Positions 19,078 through 27,497 of a DNA stretch of 45,864 nucleotides are shown here, piece after piece; position 1 is the first letter of the stretch; every line of letters starts with the position of its first letter. A model generated the notes under the pieces. It searched no databases and was not told the DNA's origin. It saw nothing but the letters and a program-made list of their open reading frames with translations. This DNA comes from Actinomadura darangshiensis (lineage in GTDB: Bacteria > Actinomycetota > Actinomycetes > Streptosporangiales > Streptosporangiaceae). Made by a program: the position numbers and the translations under genes. The DNA is taken from NCBI RefSeq assembly GCF_004349235.1, contig NZ_SMKY01000038.1, forward strand, positions 1 through 45,864, given 5' to 3'.

Positions 19078-19467
19078 GTCTCAGAACGCCCGTGATGTTC
19101 CACGGAGCGTGATCGTTAAACCCCGTACCGTTGGGTTGTGATGAAGGTCACAGTTCGTCGCCCAATGCGGGGGATCCGCAGGTCCGTAGGCGGTTTCGGG
19201 CCCTCGGCGGGCGGCTTGACAACAGCCCCACGAGCCGCATTCGTCTCGTTTCGGTTGCGAAACCGCCCTCCGGCTCCGGCATTGTGTCTCCCCGTAAGCA
19301 CCCCCAGAGCGGTGCCGGCCCGGAGCGCGTCCCCCTCAGTACGCGCGCGACGGACACGGCCCCGGTCCGGGTCCGGAGCCGCCGAGACCTCCTGGCGGCC
19401 CGCCGGGCCGGGGGTGACAGCAGCTCGTGCGCGTGCCCATGCGCGTGCGACCGTCGGAAGGACCGCC
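19078..19467 (+). promoter_or_regulatory. 390-bp leader/promoter region of lysozyme-like gene
   Basis: No convincing gene lies here; an in-frame extension of the downstream protein exists but is Arg/Ala-rich and not protein-like. It holds a perfect CRP consensus site (19137-19152) and a TTGACA -35 candidate (19216-19221) with CATTCGT 17 bp later. A perfect palindrome, GTTTCG-GTTG-CGAAAC (19248-19263), sits just downstream of that promoter. If the promoter is right, the transcript has a leader of about 210 nt. Confidence 0.45.
19137..19152. promoter_or_regulatory. consensus CRP-family binding site
   Basis: TGTGA-TGAAGG-TCACA matches the TGTGA-N6-TCACA consensus in all ten defined positions. 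It sits 64 bp upstream of a TTGACA promoter element for the lysozyme-like gene at 19468. Cell-wall hydrolase genes of several actinobacteria are under CRP control, which makes the placement meaningful. Confidence 0.65.
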
Positions 19468-20475
19468 TTGTACGGAGACCGTCCCGGGTCCCCTAGGCGA
19501 GACGATCGACAGAGCTTTGACCTCCCGGCCCCCGTCTCCGACGCGATGGCCGCCTTCGAGCCGCCCGCTCCGGCGCCGCGCGAGACGGCACCGCAGCCGG
19601 TCGTGGCCCAGGCGTCCGGACCCGCGCCGCACGAGGACGATGTCCGCGTCGCCGGCACCGACCGCACCCAGGCGGGCGCGCCGGCCGGTGACACGCTCGG
19701 GCTCCAGCCCGTCCCGGAGCCGCTCCGCACGGGCGTCTCCACCGGCGAGGGCCGCGACGAGATCGGCTCGCACGCGCCGCGCCCGGCGGCCTCCCGGCGC
19801 GCCGGCTCCGGCGGGAGCGGCGGTTCCGGCAAGCGCAACGGCATGCGGATCGCGGCGATCGCCGCCGGCGCCGCCGTGGTGCTCGGCGGCGGCGCGGTCG
19901 CCGCGTTCGCGTTCACCGGCGGGTCCGGCGACGGCGGCACGCAGACCGTCAAGCCGGCCAAGCCGCTGGCGGACGCCGCCGCGCCGAAGACCGACCCCAA
20001 GCTCCTGGAGCAGCAGCGCAAGCAGCTGGCGCTCGACCGCGCCTCCCGCGCGACCCGCTCGGACGAGGGCGAGGCCCCGTCCCTGCGCCCCAAGGGCAAG
20101 CCGATCCCGACCAAGAAGCCGGAGAACAAGGGCGGCGACGGCGGCGGCGCCCCGATGGGCGACCCGACGCCGAAGGGCGAGGCGCAGGAGATCGCCAAGA
20201 AGATGCTGCCGAGCTTCGGGTTCGGCGGCGACGGCCAGTTCGGCTGCCTGGTGAAGCTGTGGGACCGGGAGAGCAGCTGGAACACCCACGCGGCCAACCC
20301 CTCGGGCGCCTACGGGATCCCGCAGGCCAAGCCCGGCTCCAAGATGGCGAGCGCCGGCCCCGACTGGCGCAACAGCGCCAACACGCAGATCAAGTGGGGG
20401 CTCGGCTACATCAAGGACCGCTACAAGACGCCGTGCGGCGGATGGTCGCACTTCCAGTCGGCGGGCTGGTACTGA
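19468..20475 (+). CDS. membrane-anchored lytic transglycosylase-like protein
   Basis: A 335-aa protein with a long Pro/Ala-rich cytosolic N-terminus and one transmembrane helix (about residues 125-147, MRIAAIAAGAAVVLGGGAVAAFA). A Lys/Pro/Gly-rich linker comes next. The C-terminal lysozyme-like domain (about residues 250-335) has the catalytic Glu in KLWDRESSWNTHAANPSGAYGIPQA and ends GGWSHFQSAGWY, as in aggregation-promoting-factor/SLT proteins. It likely cuts glycan strands outside the membrane. The TTG at 19468 is chosen for the GGAAGG 6 nt upstream. Convergent with fumC. Confidence 0.85.
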   Translation: MYGDRPGSPRRDDRQSFDLPAPVSDAMAAFEPPAPAPRETAPQPVVAQASGPAPHEDDVRVAGTDRTQAGAPAGDTLGLQPVPEPLRTGVSTGEGRDEIGSHAPRPAASRRAGSGGSGGSGKRNGMRIAAIAAGAAVVLGGGAVAAFAFTGGSGDGGTQTVKPAKPLADAAAPKTDPKLLEQQRKQLALDRASRATRSDEGEAPSLRPKGKPIPTKKPENKGGDGGGAPMGDPTPKGEAQEIAKKMLPSFGFGGDGQFGCLVKLWDRESSWNTHAANPSGAYGIPQAKPGSKMASAGPDWRNSANTQIKWGLGYIKDRYKTPCGGWSHFQSAGWY

Positions 20476-20499
20476 TCCCGCCCCGGCCGTCCCAGGCGC

Positions 20500-21906
20500 T
20501 CAGTGGAGCTCCTGGGACGTGCCGGTCATCCCGAGCACGTCGAGGGCCGCGTCGAGCTGCTCGACGGTCAGCTTCCCGCCGTCGACGTAGCCGCGCTCCA
20601 GCACGACGTCGCGGATCGTCCTGCGCTCCTTGAGCGCCTGCTTGGCGACCTTCGCCGCCTCCTCGTATCCGAGGTAGCGGTTCAGCGGCGTCACGATCGA
20701 CGGTGACGACTCGGCGTACTCGCGCAACCGGTCCTCGTCGGCCTCGATGCCGTCCACGCAGCGGTCCGCGAGCAGCCGCGACACGTTCGCCAGCAGGGTG
20801 ACCGACTCCAGCACGTTGCGGGCCAGCATCGGCAGCATCACGTTCAGCTCGAAGCTGCCGGACGCGCCGCCGAACGCGACCGCCGCGTCGTTCCCGATGA
20901 CCTGCGCCGCGACCTGCGTGACCGCCTCGGGGATCACCGGGTTCACCTTGCCCGGCATGATCGACGAGCCGGGCTGCAGGTCGGGCAGCCGGATCTCGGC
21001 GAGCCCGGCGCGCGGCCCCGACCCCATCCAGCGCAGATCGTTGGCGATCTTGTTGAGGCTCACCGCGACGGTGCGGAGCGCGCCGCTGGCCTCGACCAGG
21101 CCGTCCCGCGCGCCCTGCGCCTCGAAGTGGTCGCGGGCCTCGGTGAGCGGCAGGCCGGTGGTCCGCGCGATCTCCGCGATGACGCGGGCGGCGAAGCCCT
21201 CGGGGGTGTTGATGCCGGTGCCGACCGCCGTCCCGCCGAGGGGCAGCTCGGCGAGCCGCGGCAGGACGGCCTCGACCCGCTCCACGCCGTGCCGCACCTG
21301 CGCCGCGTACCCGCCGAACTCTTGGCCGAGCGTCACCGGCGTCGCGTCCATCAGATGGGTCCGGCCCGACTTCACCACGGTCCGGAACTCGCCGGCCTTG
21401 CGCGCCAGCGCGGCCTCCAGATGCCTCAGCGCGGGCACCAGATCGTTCAGGACGGCCCCGGTCGCCGCGATGTGGATCGAGGACGGGAACACGTCATTGG
21501 ACGACTGAGAGGCGTTCACGTGGTCGTTCGGGTGGACGGGCCGCCCGAGCCGCTCCTGCGCCAGCGTCGCCACGACCTCGTTGGCGTTCATGTTGGACGA
21601 CGTCCCGGACCCGGTCTGGAACACGTCGATGGGGAACTGGTCGTTCCAGCGTCCGCCGGCGACCTCGCGGGCGGCCTCGGTGATCGCGCCGGCGAGGTCC
21701 CTGTCGAGGACCCCGAGCTCGGCGTTGACGGCCGCCGCCGCGGCCTTGATCTGGCCGAGCGCCGCGATGTGCGCGGCCTCCAGGCCCCGCCCGGAGATGG
21801 GGAAGTTCTCCACCGCGCGCTGCGTCTGCGCCCGCCACTTGGCCGCCGCCGGCACCCGGACCTCGCCCATCGAGTCGTGCTCGACCCGGAACCCCTGCTC
21901 GCCCAT
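20500..21906 (-). CDS. fumC: class II fumarate hydratase
   Basis: A 468-aa iron-independent TCA-cycle enzyme interconverting fumarate and malate. The signature [15 protein letters not shown] carries the catalytic Ser loop. Other conserved blocks are [31 protein letters not shown] and [19 protein letters not shown]. The ATG at 21906 has GGGAGG 8-13 nt upstream. A class I fumarase lies 2.8 kb away on the same strand. It corresponds to Rv1098c. Upstream, the TnpB element begins within about 125 bp of its start. Confidence 0.96.
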   Translation of the reverse strand: MGEQGFRVEHDSMGEVRVPAAAKWRAQTQRAVENFPISGRGLEAAHIAALGQIKAAAAAVNAELGVLDRDLAGAITEAAREVAGGRWNDQFPIDVFQTGSGTSSNMNANEVVATLAQERLGRPVHPNDHVNASQSSNDVFPSSIHIAATGAVLNDLVPALRHLEAALARKAGEFRTVVKSGRTHLMDATPVTLGQEFGGYAAQVRHGVERVEAVLPRLAELPLGGTAVGTGINTPEGFAARVIAEIARTTGLPLTEARDHFEAQGARDGLVEASGALRTVAVSLNKIANDLRWMGSGPRAGLAEIRLPDLQPGSSIMPGKVNPVIPEAVTQVAAQVIGNDAAVAFGGASGSFELNVMLPMLARNVLESVTLLANVSRLLADRCVDGIEADEDRLREYAESSPSIVTPLNRYLGYEEAAKVAKQALKERRTIRDVVLERGYVDGGKLTVEQLDAALDVLGMTGTSQELH

Positions 21907-22098
21907 GGAAACGCCTCCCACTCGATCGACGGCCGCCCCTTTGTGGTAGCCCATCCGGTGGTTCCCGCATTCCCCGATGGGGGGCCGTAGTCGTCGCCTA
22001 CACCCGAGTCCGGTCATTCGAGGGCGTGGTGAAGCCGGGTGGCATAGTGCCCACAGTGCTTCCCGGATCTGTCGGTGGGTGCCGGTAGCTTACTGGTC

Positions 22099-23295
22099 AT
22101 GTCCCGCTACCGACTGCAGCCGACGTCCTCTCAGGAGCAGATGTTGCTGGAACACTGCGGGCATGCCCGGTTCGTCTGGAATCTTGCCGTTGAGCAGCAC
22201 GCTTACTGGCGGCCGGGCCGCGGGGCGGCACCGGGGTTTGCCGAGCAGTGCCGCCAGCTCACTGAGGCGCGGGCAGAGTTCGCTTGGCTGCGCGCCGGTT
22301 CGGTGACAGTGCAGCAGCAGGCGCTGAAGGACTTCGGCCAGGCCATGGCTCACTTCTTCGCCCGCATTCACCGCCGTCCGACTTGGCGGAAGGCTGGACG
22401 GCACGAAGGGTTCCGTATCGTGGCGGTCAAGCCCGGTGACGTGCGGCGCGTCTCCCGGCGGGTGGGTCAGGTGAAGGTACCCAAGGTGGGATGGGTGCGG
22501 TTCCGCTGGTCCAGGCCCGTCCCAGGTGGCGTCAAGTCGTTCCGTGTCACCCGTGACCGGGCGGGCCGCTGGCATATCGGGTTCGCAGCGATACCCGACT
22601 CGATTCCCGCGCCCCGCACGGGCGAGGTGGTGGGGTTGGACCGTGGTGTGGTCGTCAGCGCTGCGTTGTCGACCGGCGACCTGCTGCACGCTCCCGGTCT
22701 GCGGGAGGGAGAGCGGGCCCGGTTGGCGCGGCTGCAGCGCAGACTCGCCCGCGCCCAGCCGGGTTCCAAGCGGCGAGCAAGGACCAAGGCCGCGATCGCT
22801 CGGCTGAACGCCCGCGAGACCGACCGGCGCGCGGACTGGATCGAGAAGACCTCCACCTGCCTGGCCCGTCGGTTCGATGTGATCGGCGTCGAGGACCTCA
22901 AGATCAAGGACATGACCCGGTCGGCCAGGGGGACGGTGGAGGCCCCGGGCCGCGGCGTGGGGCAGAAGGCCGGGCTGAACCGGGGCATCCTGGCTGCCGG
23001 CTGGGGTGCGCTGGTGACCCGGTTGGAGCACAAGGCGGCCGGACGCGTCGTCAAGATCAATCCGCGTTGTACATCGCAGACTTGCAACGCTTGCAAGCAC
23101 GTCGCGGGGAGCAGCCGCAAGAGCCAAGCGGTCTTCTCGTGCGTGGCCTGCGGGTATCGAGCCAACGCCGATGTCAACGCGGCCCGCAACATCCGCGATA
23201 CGGCCGCAGGGCATGCGGTCGCTGCACGGGGAGGCCTGCTGTTGAGCAGGCCCGCGAACCGTGAACCTCAACACGACCTCCCCCTCAGGGGATAG
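22099..23295 (+). CDS. tnpB: TnpB RNA-guided nuclease, intact
   Basis: A 398-aa protein. The N-terminal wedge/REC region opens MSRYRLQPTSSQEQML with HARFVWNLAVEQ. The RuvC-like nuclease has all three acidic residues: D in VVGLDRGVVVS, E in VIGVEDLKIKD and D in ANADVNAARNI. The zinc ribbon is CTSQTCNACKHV plus CVACGY. TnpB proteins cut DNA under guidance of an omega RNA made from the element's right end. The ATG at 22099 is chosen for homology. The length is normal, so it may be active. It sits between fumC and a kinase gene, opposite in strand to both. Confidence 0.9.
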   Translation: MSRYRLQPTSSQEQMLLEHCGHARFVWNLAVEQHAYWRPGRGAAPGFAEQCRQLTEARAEFAWLRAGSVTVQQQALKDFGQAMAHFFARIHRRPTWRKAGRHEGFRIVAVKPGDVRRVSRRVGQVKVPKVGWVRFRWSRPVPGGVKSFRVTRDRAGRWHIGFAAIPDSIPAPRTGEVVGLDRGVVVSAALSTGDLLHAPGLREGERARLARLQRRLARAQPGSKRRARTKAAIARLNARETDRRADWIEKTSTCLARRFDVIGVEDLKIKDMTRSARGTVEAPGRGVGQKAGLNRGILAAGWGALVTRLEHKAAGRVVKINPRCTSQTCNACKHVAGSSRKSQAVFSCVACGYRANADVNAARNIRDTAAGHAVAARGGLLLSRPANREPQHDLPLRG

Positions 23296-23344
23296 CGGTC
23301 GCTATTGGAATCCCCCTCAGTCCCACTGAGGGGGAGGATGTCAA
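23240..23344 (+). ncRNA. predicted omega RNA scaffold at the tnpB 3' end
   Basis: By analogy with other TnpB elements, the 3' end of the gene and the right-end hairpins (23292-23305, 23312-23334) form the guide-RNA scaffold, and the guide would be the flanking DNA after about 23344. The hairpins are seen; transcription and the 5' boundary are inferred. Confidence 0.4.
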
Positions 23345-24606
23345 TCCTTGTTCAGGGTGTAGTTCTTGCGCTCGCCGGGCTTGCCGGCCGGTTTCTCCTG
23401 GCCGTTCACCCAGACGTCGCAGGCGGACGCGTCGTAGATCACGGCGTTCAGGCGGGGCTGCTCGTACTGCCGCGCGTCGCCGTGGTGCAGCGTCTCGTCG
23501 CTCAGCACGGTGATCGCGTCACCCGGCACCGACACGAAGATCTTGCAGGCGTCGGTGCGGGCCCGCACGACCAGCGTGCTCGTCGCGACCCCGGGCGGTG
23601 CGGCGGCCTGGGTGGTGCTGCCCGTCGGGCTGGACGACGTCGCCGTGGGGGACGGGCCCGGGCTCTCCCGCATCATCCCGACGATCAGGGCGGTGGCGCC
23701 GATCCCGCACGAGGCGACGGTCGCGCCGATGAGCCCGATCACGACCATCAGCCGGTAGCGGGGCGTCGGCGCGCGGCGGCCCGAGCGCGGGCCCGCCATG
23801 GCCCGCTCCAGCCGGTCGACGGCGCGGGCGTGGCTGAGCCGCCGGGTCGGGTTCTTCTCCAGCAGCCCGGTGATCACGGGCGCCAGCGCGCCCGCGTTCT
23901 GCGGAGCAGGGGTCGACTCGTTCGCCAGTGCGGACAGCGTCGCCATCACGTTCTCGCGCTCGAACGGCGGGCGGCCCTCCAGCGCGGCGTACAGCGTCGC
24001 GCCGAGCGACCACAGGTCGGACCGGGGGGTGGCCTTCTCCCCGGCGGCGACCTCGGGGGCGACGTAGGCGGGCGAGCCCATGAAGTGGCCCGTCTTGGTG
24101 AGGCTCGCCGAACCGGAGGAGAACGCGAGCCCGAAGTCGGTGAGGACGACGCGCTCGCCGTCCAGCAGCACGTTGCTCGGTTTGAGGTCGCGGTGCACGA
24201 TCCCGGCCTTGTGCGCGGTGCTGAGCGCCTCCAGCAGGGCACGGCCGATGTGGGCGACGCGGTCGGCGGGCAGCGGTCCGGACCGCTCGATGAGCTGCTC
24301 GAGGCTGGGCGCCTCGATCATCTCCATCACGATCCAGGGCCGGCCCTGCTCGATGACCACGTCGTACACCTCGACGATGGAGTGCGTGCGCAGCTGAGCG
24401 GGCGCGCGCGCCTCCCGCAGGGTACGGCGGTAGAAGACCACCCGGTCGTCCTCGGAGAGTTCCTCGGGAAGCCGCAGCTCCTTGATCGCGACGGCGCGAT
24501 CGAGGAGCTCGTCATGCCCTCGCCACACGGTGCCGTTGGCACCCTGGCCGATCTCCGAGACCAGCCGGTAGCGCGTCGCTAGAACGAGGCGCTCTGACTG
24601 AGACAT
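23341..24606 (-). CDS. transmembrane serine/threonine protein kinase
   Basis: A 421-aa protein with a cytosolic kinase domain (residues about 13-270): G-loop GQGANGTVW (20-28), Lys42 in AVAIKE, HRDLKPSN (138-145), DFG (about 157) and APEV. This is an RD kinase and likely activated by loop phosphorylation. One transmembrane helix (MVVIGLIGATVASCGIGATAL, about 293-315) is followed by a Ser/Thr/Pro linker. The roughly 80-aa external domain has a pair of cysteines (TDACKIFV, ASACDVWV) and lacks PASTA repeats; it resembles a RodZ/DUF4115-like sensor fold. Its stop codon coincides with the right end of the TnpB element, but the protein end (NYTLNKD) appears normal. Confidence 0.92.
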   Translation of the reverse strand: MSQSERLVLATRYRLVSEIGQGANGTVWRGHDELLDRAVAIKELRLPEELSEDDRVVFYRRTLREARAPAQLRTHSIVEVYDVVIEQGRPWIVMEMIEAPSLEQLIERSGPLPADRVAHIGRALLEALSTAHKAGIVHRDLKPSNVLLDGERVVLTDFGLAFSSGSASLTKTGHFMGSPAYVAPEVAAGEKATPRSDLWSLGATLYAALEGRPPFERENVMATLSALANESTPAPQNAGALAPVITGLLEKNPTRRLSHARAVDRLERAMAGPRSGRRAPTPRYRLMVVIGLIGATVASCGIGATALIVGMMRESPGPSPTATSSSPTGSTTQAAAPPGVATSTLVVRARTDACKIFVSVPGDAITVLSDETLHHGDARQYEQPRLNAVIYDASACDVWVNGQEKPAGKPGERKNYTLNKD

Positions 24607-24755
24607 GGCGGAAAAGATACCGGAGTGGCCAGCCGGTCATCCGGGAGACCTCAGCACCAACGCGAATTTCGGGCCAATACTGTGACCTACCGACAAGAAA
24701 CCTTGCGTGACCGGGGGCCGGGCGCCCCGTTCGCGCCGTCAGAAGCTGCCGAAAG

Positions 24756-26426
24756 TCAGCGCCTGCCGATGCTGAGGACGGGTCCGGTGGTGTCGGCGAA
24801 GAAGTCCTCGCCCTTGTCGTCCACGACGATGAACGCCGGGAAGTCCTCGACCTCGATCTTCCAGACGGCCTCCATGCCGAGTTCCGGGTACTCCAGCACC
24901 TCGACCTTCTTGATGCAGTCCTGCGCGAGGCGCGCGGCGGGGCCGCCGATGGAGCCGAGGTAGAACCCGCCGTGCTCCGCGCACGCGTCGGTGACCTGCT
25001 TGGACCGGTTGCCCTTGGCCAGCATGACCAGCGAGCCGCCGGCGGCCTGGAACTGCTCGACGTAGGAGTCCATCCGCCCGGCCGTGGTCGGGCCGAACGA
25101 GCCGGACGCGTAGCCCTCCGGCGTCTTGGCCGGGCCCGCGTAGTAGACGGCGTGGTCGCGCAGGTACTGCGGCATCGGCTCGCCCGCGTCCAGCCGCTCC
25201 TGGATCTTGGCGTGCGCGATGTCGCGGGCCACGACCAGCGGCCCGGTCAGCGACAGCCGCGTCTTCACGGGGTACTTGGTCAGCTCGGCGCGGATCTCCG
25301 CCATCGGACGGTTCAGGTCGATGCTGATCGCATTCCCCCCACCCGCCCCGACCTGGACGACCCCGTCGTCCAGGTGCTCGTCGGTCGTCTCGGGTAGGTA
25401 CTGCGCCGGGTCGGTCTCCAGCCGCTCCAGGAACACGCCCTCCGCCGTGATCTTGGCGAGGGCCTGCCGGTCGGCGCTGCACGACACCGCGATCGCGACC
25501 GGGCAGGACGCGCCGTGCCGCGGCAGCCGGATCACCCGCACGTCGTGGCAGAAGTACTTGCCGCCGAACTGCGCGCCGATGCCGAGCTTCTGCGTCAGCT
25601 CGAACACCTGGAGCTCCAGCTCCAGGTCGCGGAAGCCGTGCCCGAGCGGCGACCCCTCGGACGGCAACGCGTCGAGGTAGTGGGCCGAGGCGTACTTGGC
25701 GGTCTTCAGCGCGTACTCGGCGGACGTCCCGCCCACGACGATCGCCAGGTGGTAGGGCGGGCACGCGGCGGTGCCCAGCGAGCGGATCTTTTCCTCCAGG
25801 AAGGACATCATCCGCTTCGGGTTCAGGACGGCCTTGGTCTCCTGGTACAGGTACGACTTGTTCGCGCTGCCGCCGCCCTTGGCCATGAACAGGAACTTGT
25901 AGGCGTCACCCGGCGTCGCGTACAGCTCGATCTGCGCGGGCAGGTTGGAGCCGGTGTTCTTCTCGTCCCACATCGACACCGGGGCCATCTGCGAGTAGCG
26001 CAGGTTCAGCTTCGTGTACGCGTCGTACACGCCCCGCGAGATGTGCTCCTCGTCGCTCCCGTCCGTGAGGACGTGCTGGCCGCGCTTGCCCATCACGATC
26101 GCGGTGCCGGTGTCCTGGCACATCGGCAGGACGCCGCCGGACGCGATGCCCGCGTTCTTCAGCAGGTCCAGCGCGACGAACCGGTCGTTGGGGGACGCCT
26201 CGGGGTCGTCCAGGATCCGGCGGAGCTGCGCCAGGTGCGCGGGACGCAGCAGGTGCGCGATGTCGCGCATCGCGGTCTCGGTGAGCAGCCGCAGGGCCTC
26301 CGGCTCGACCTGAAGGAACGTCCGCCCGTTGGCCTCGAACGTGGAGACCCCGTCGGAGGTGAGGAGCCGGTAGTCGGTCTCGTCCGGGCCGAGGGGCAGC
26401 AGGTCGGTGTAGGAGAACTCAGGCAT
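24756..26426 (-). CDS. fumA: class I fumarate hydratase (iron-sulfur)
   Basis: A 556-aa [4Fe-4S] fumarase. The N-terminal cluster domain contains [26 protein letters not shown] and the CSADRQA cysteine. The C-terminal beta domain contains [16 protein letters not shown] and [15 protein letters not shown]. It does the same reaction as the class II enzyme but is sensitive to oxygen and iron limitation. The ATG at 26426 has GAGGAT 9 nt upstream. The stop of the upstream exporter gene lies 1 nt before this start (TGAGATG), so the two are translationally coupled. The 149 bp between it and the kinase start hold no recognisable gene. Confidence 0.93.
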   Translation of the reverse strand: MPEFSYTDLLPLGPDETDYRLLTSDGVSTFEANGRTFLQVEPEALRLLTETAMRDIAHLLRPAHLAQLRRILDDPEASPNDRFVALDLLKNAGIASGGVLPMCQDTGTAIVMGKRGQHVLTDGSDEEHISRGVYDAYTKLNLRYSQMAPVSMWDEKNTGSNLPAQIELYATPGDAYKFLFMAKGGGSANKSYLYQETKAVLNPKRMMSFLEEKIRSLGTAACPPYHLAIVVGGTSAEYALKTAKYASAHYLDALPSEGSPLGHGFRDLELELQVFELTQKLGIGAQFGGKYFCHDVRVIRLPRHGASCPVAIAVSCSADRQALAKITAEGVFLERLETDPAQYLPETTDEHLDDGVVQVGAGGGNAISIDLNRPMAEIRAELTKYPVKTRLSLTGPLVVARDIAHAKIQERLDAGEPMPQYLRDHAVYYAGPAKTPEGYASGSFGPTTAGRMDSYVEQFQAAGGSLVMLAKGNRSKQVTDACAEHGGFYLGSIGGPAARLAQDCIKKVEVLEYPELGMEAVWKIEVEDFPAFIVVDDKGEDFFADTTGPVLSIGRR

Positions 26427-26427
26427 C

Positions 26428-27384
26428 TCAGGCAGATCCTCGCGCGATTCCGATGGGGGCCGCCTCACAGGTTACGGGCTCGGAAAGCGCGGGTTCACGT
26501 GGGGCGACTTCACGCGGGGCGACCCGCGCGCGCAGGCCGACCACGACCCCGGCCGCGACCAGCGCGGCCCCGGCGAGATCGGCGGCGCCCGGCCGGTCGA
26601 TGCCGAGCGCGACCGTCGTGGCCACCGCGCTGATCGGGATCAGGCCCGCGAACAGCCCGGCGCGGTCGGCCCCGAGCCGCCCGATCGCGTCGTACCAGAG
26701 CAGGAACGCGATCGTGGTCACGACGACCGACAGGTAGGCGAAGCCCGCCAGCTCGCCGCCGGTCGGGACGCGGAGCACGGCGGTCCCGTCGGTGACCAGG
26801 CCGGCGGCCAGGAGCATCGGGGCGGCCAGCGCGGCCGAGTAGGCGGAGACCCGCAGCGGGCCGAGGCGCGGCAGCAGCGGGACGGCCAGCAGCGAGAAGC
26901 ACACCTCCCCGCCGAGCGCGCCGAGCGACAGCAGCAGGCCGCGGGCGCTGCCGCCGCCGAGCCCGTTCGCCAGGCCCGCCCCGGCCGCCACCACGCACGC
27001 CGACACGATGATCCCCGGGGCCGGGCGGCGCCCCTCCAGCAGCGGCCCGACGAGCGCCAGCACGATCGGCACCGTCGCGATCACCGTGCCGATGGTGGCC
27101 GGGCTCGTGTCCTTGGTGGCCGCGACGATGCACACGTTGAACGCGACCAGCCCCGTCGCCGCCAGCGCCGCCAGGAGCACCCAGTCCCGCGCGGACGGCC
27201 GCCGCGCCGGGCCGCCGGCGAGGCGCGCCACGGCGAGCAGGATCACCGCGGCGGCGGCGTACCGGACCGCCTGCCCGCCGAACACCGGATAGCCCGAGAT
27301 GGTCGCCGAGACCGCGGTCAGCGTGCCGACCAGGAACATCGCGCACCCCGCGCCGGCCGTGCCGCGCTTCTGAGACATGTTCAT
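26428..27384 (-). CDS. EamA/DMT superfamily exporter
   Basis: A 318-aa protein with ten predicted helices in two EamA repeats (from [18 protein letters not shown] and from [21 protein letters not shown]). Such proteins export amino acids or small metabolites; the substrate is unknown. It is divergent from a MocR regulator, a common pairing in which the regulator controls the exporter. Its stop is coupled to the class I fumarase start. There is no strong Shine-Dalgarno; an alternative ATG is two codons downstream. Confidence 0.87.
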   Translation of the reverse strand: MNMSQKRGTAGAGCAMFLVGTLTAVSATISGYPVFGGQAVRYAAAAVILLAVARLAGGPARRPSARDWVLLAALAATGLVAFNVCIVAATKDTSPATIGTVIATVPIVLALVGPLLEGRRPAPGIIVSACVVAAGAGLANGLGGGSARGLLLSLGALGGEVCFSLLAVPLLPRLGPLRVSAYSAALAAPMLLAAGLVTDGTAVLRVPTGGELAGFAYLSVVVTTIAFLLWYDAIGRLGADRAGLFAGLIPISAVATTVALGIDRPGAADLAGAALVAAGVVVGLRARVAPREVAPREPALSEPVTCEAAPIGIARGSA

Positions 27385-27406
27385 GGACGGAACGCTAGGC
27401 CGCGCT

Positions 27407-27450
27407 TGGTCCTCCAGACAGAGCCAATGGTTTCGCTAGATTTAGGACCA
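27407..27450. promoter_or_regulatory. inverted heptamers in the DMT/MocR divergent promoter
   Basis: TGGTCCT (27407-27413) and AGGACCA (27444-27450) are exact inverted repeats 37 bp centre to centre, between the divergent start codons. A -10-like TAACCT (27452-27457) for the MocR gene abuts the right half. Widely spaced half-sites suit the large MocR dimer. No binding data are implied. Confidence 0.45.
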
Positions 27451-27497
27451 TTAACCTACCCGTGACGCCCGTGCTCCCTATTGACGCTGAGTGTCAT

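Larger units (their letters stand above)
22031..23344 (+). mobile_element. TnpB-only IS200/IS605-family (IS1341-like) element
   Basis: The element is bounded by imperfect hairpins. The left candidate, GAAGC...GCTTC with an inner GGTGGCA-TAG-TGCC, is at 22031-22062. The right end has ATAGCG-GT-CGCTAT (23292-23305) and a perfect CCCCCTCAGT-CCC-ACTGAGGGGG (23312-23334) followed by AGGATGTCAA. No tnpA is present. The right end runs into the stop codon of the kinase gene (TCA at 23341-23343 on the plus strand). The exact left boundary is uncertain. Confidence 0.65.

Noticed and set aside
19138..19467. N-terminal extension of the lysozyme-like protein from ATG 19138
   Set aside because: The extension is Arg-rich without similarity, contains the promoter-like elements and palindrome, and a TTG with a strong Shine-Dalgarno lies at 19468.
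21960..21985. CCCC-GAT-GGGG short hairpin before fumC as a third copy of the G-rich repeat
   Set aside because: Only a 4-bp stem and no match to the 29-bp unit outside the G-tract.
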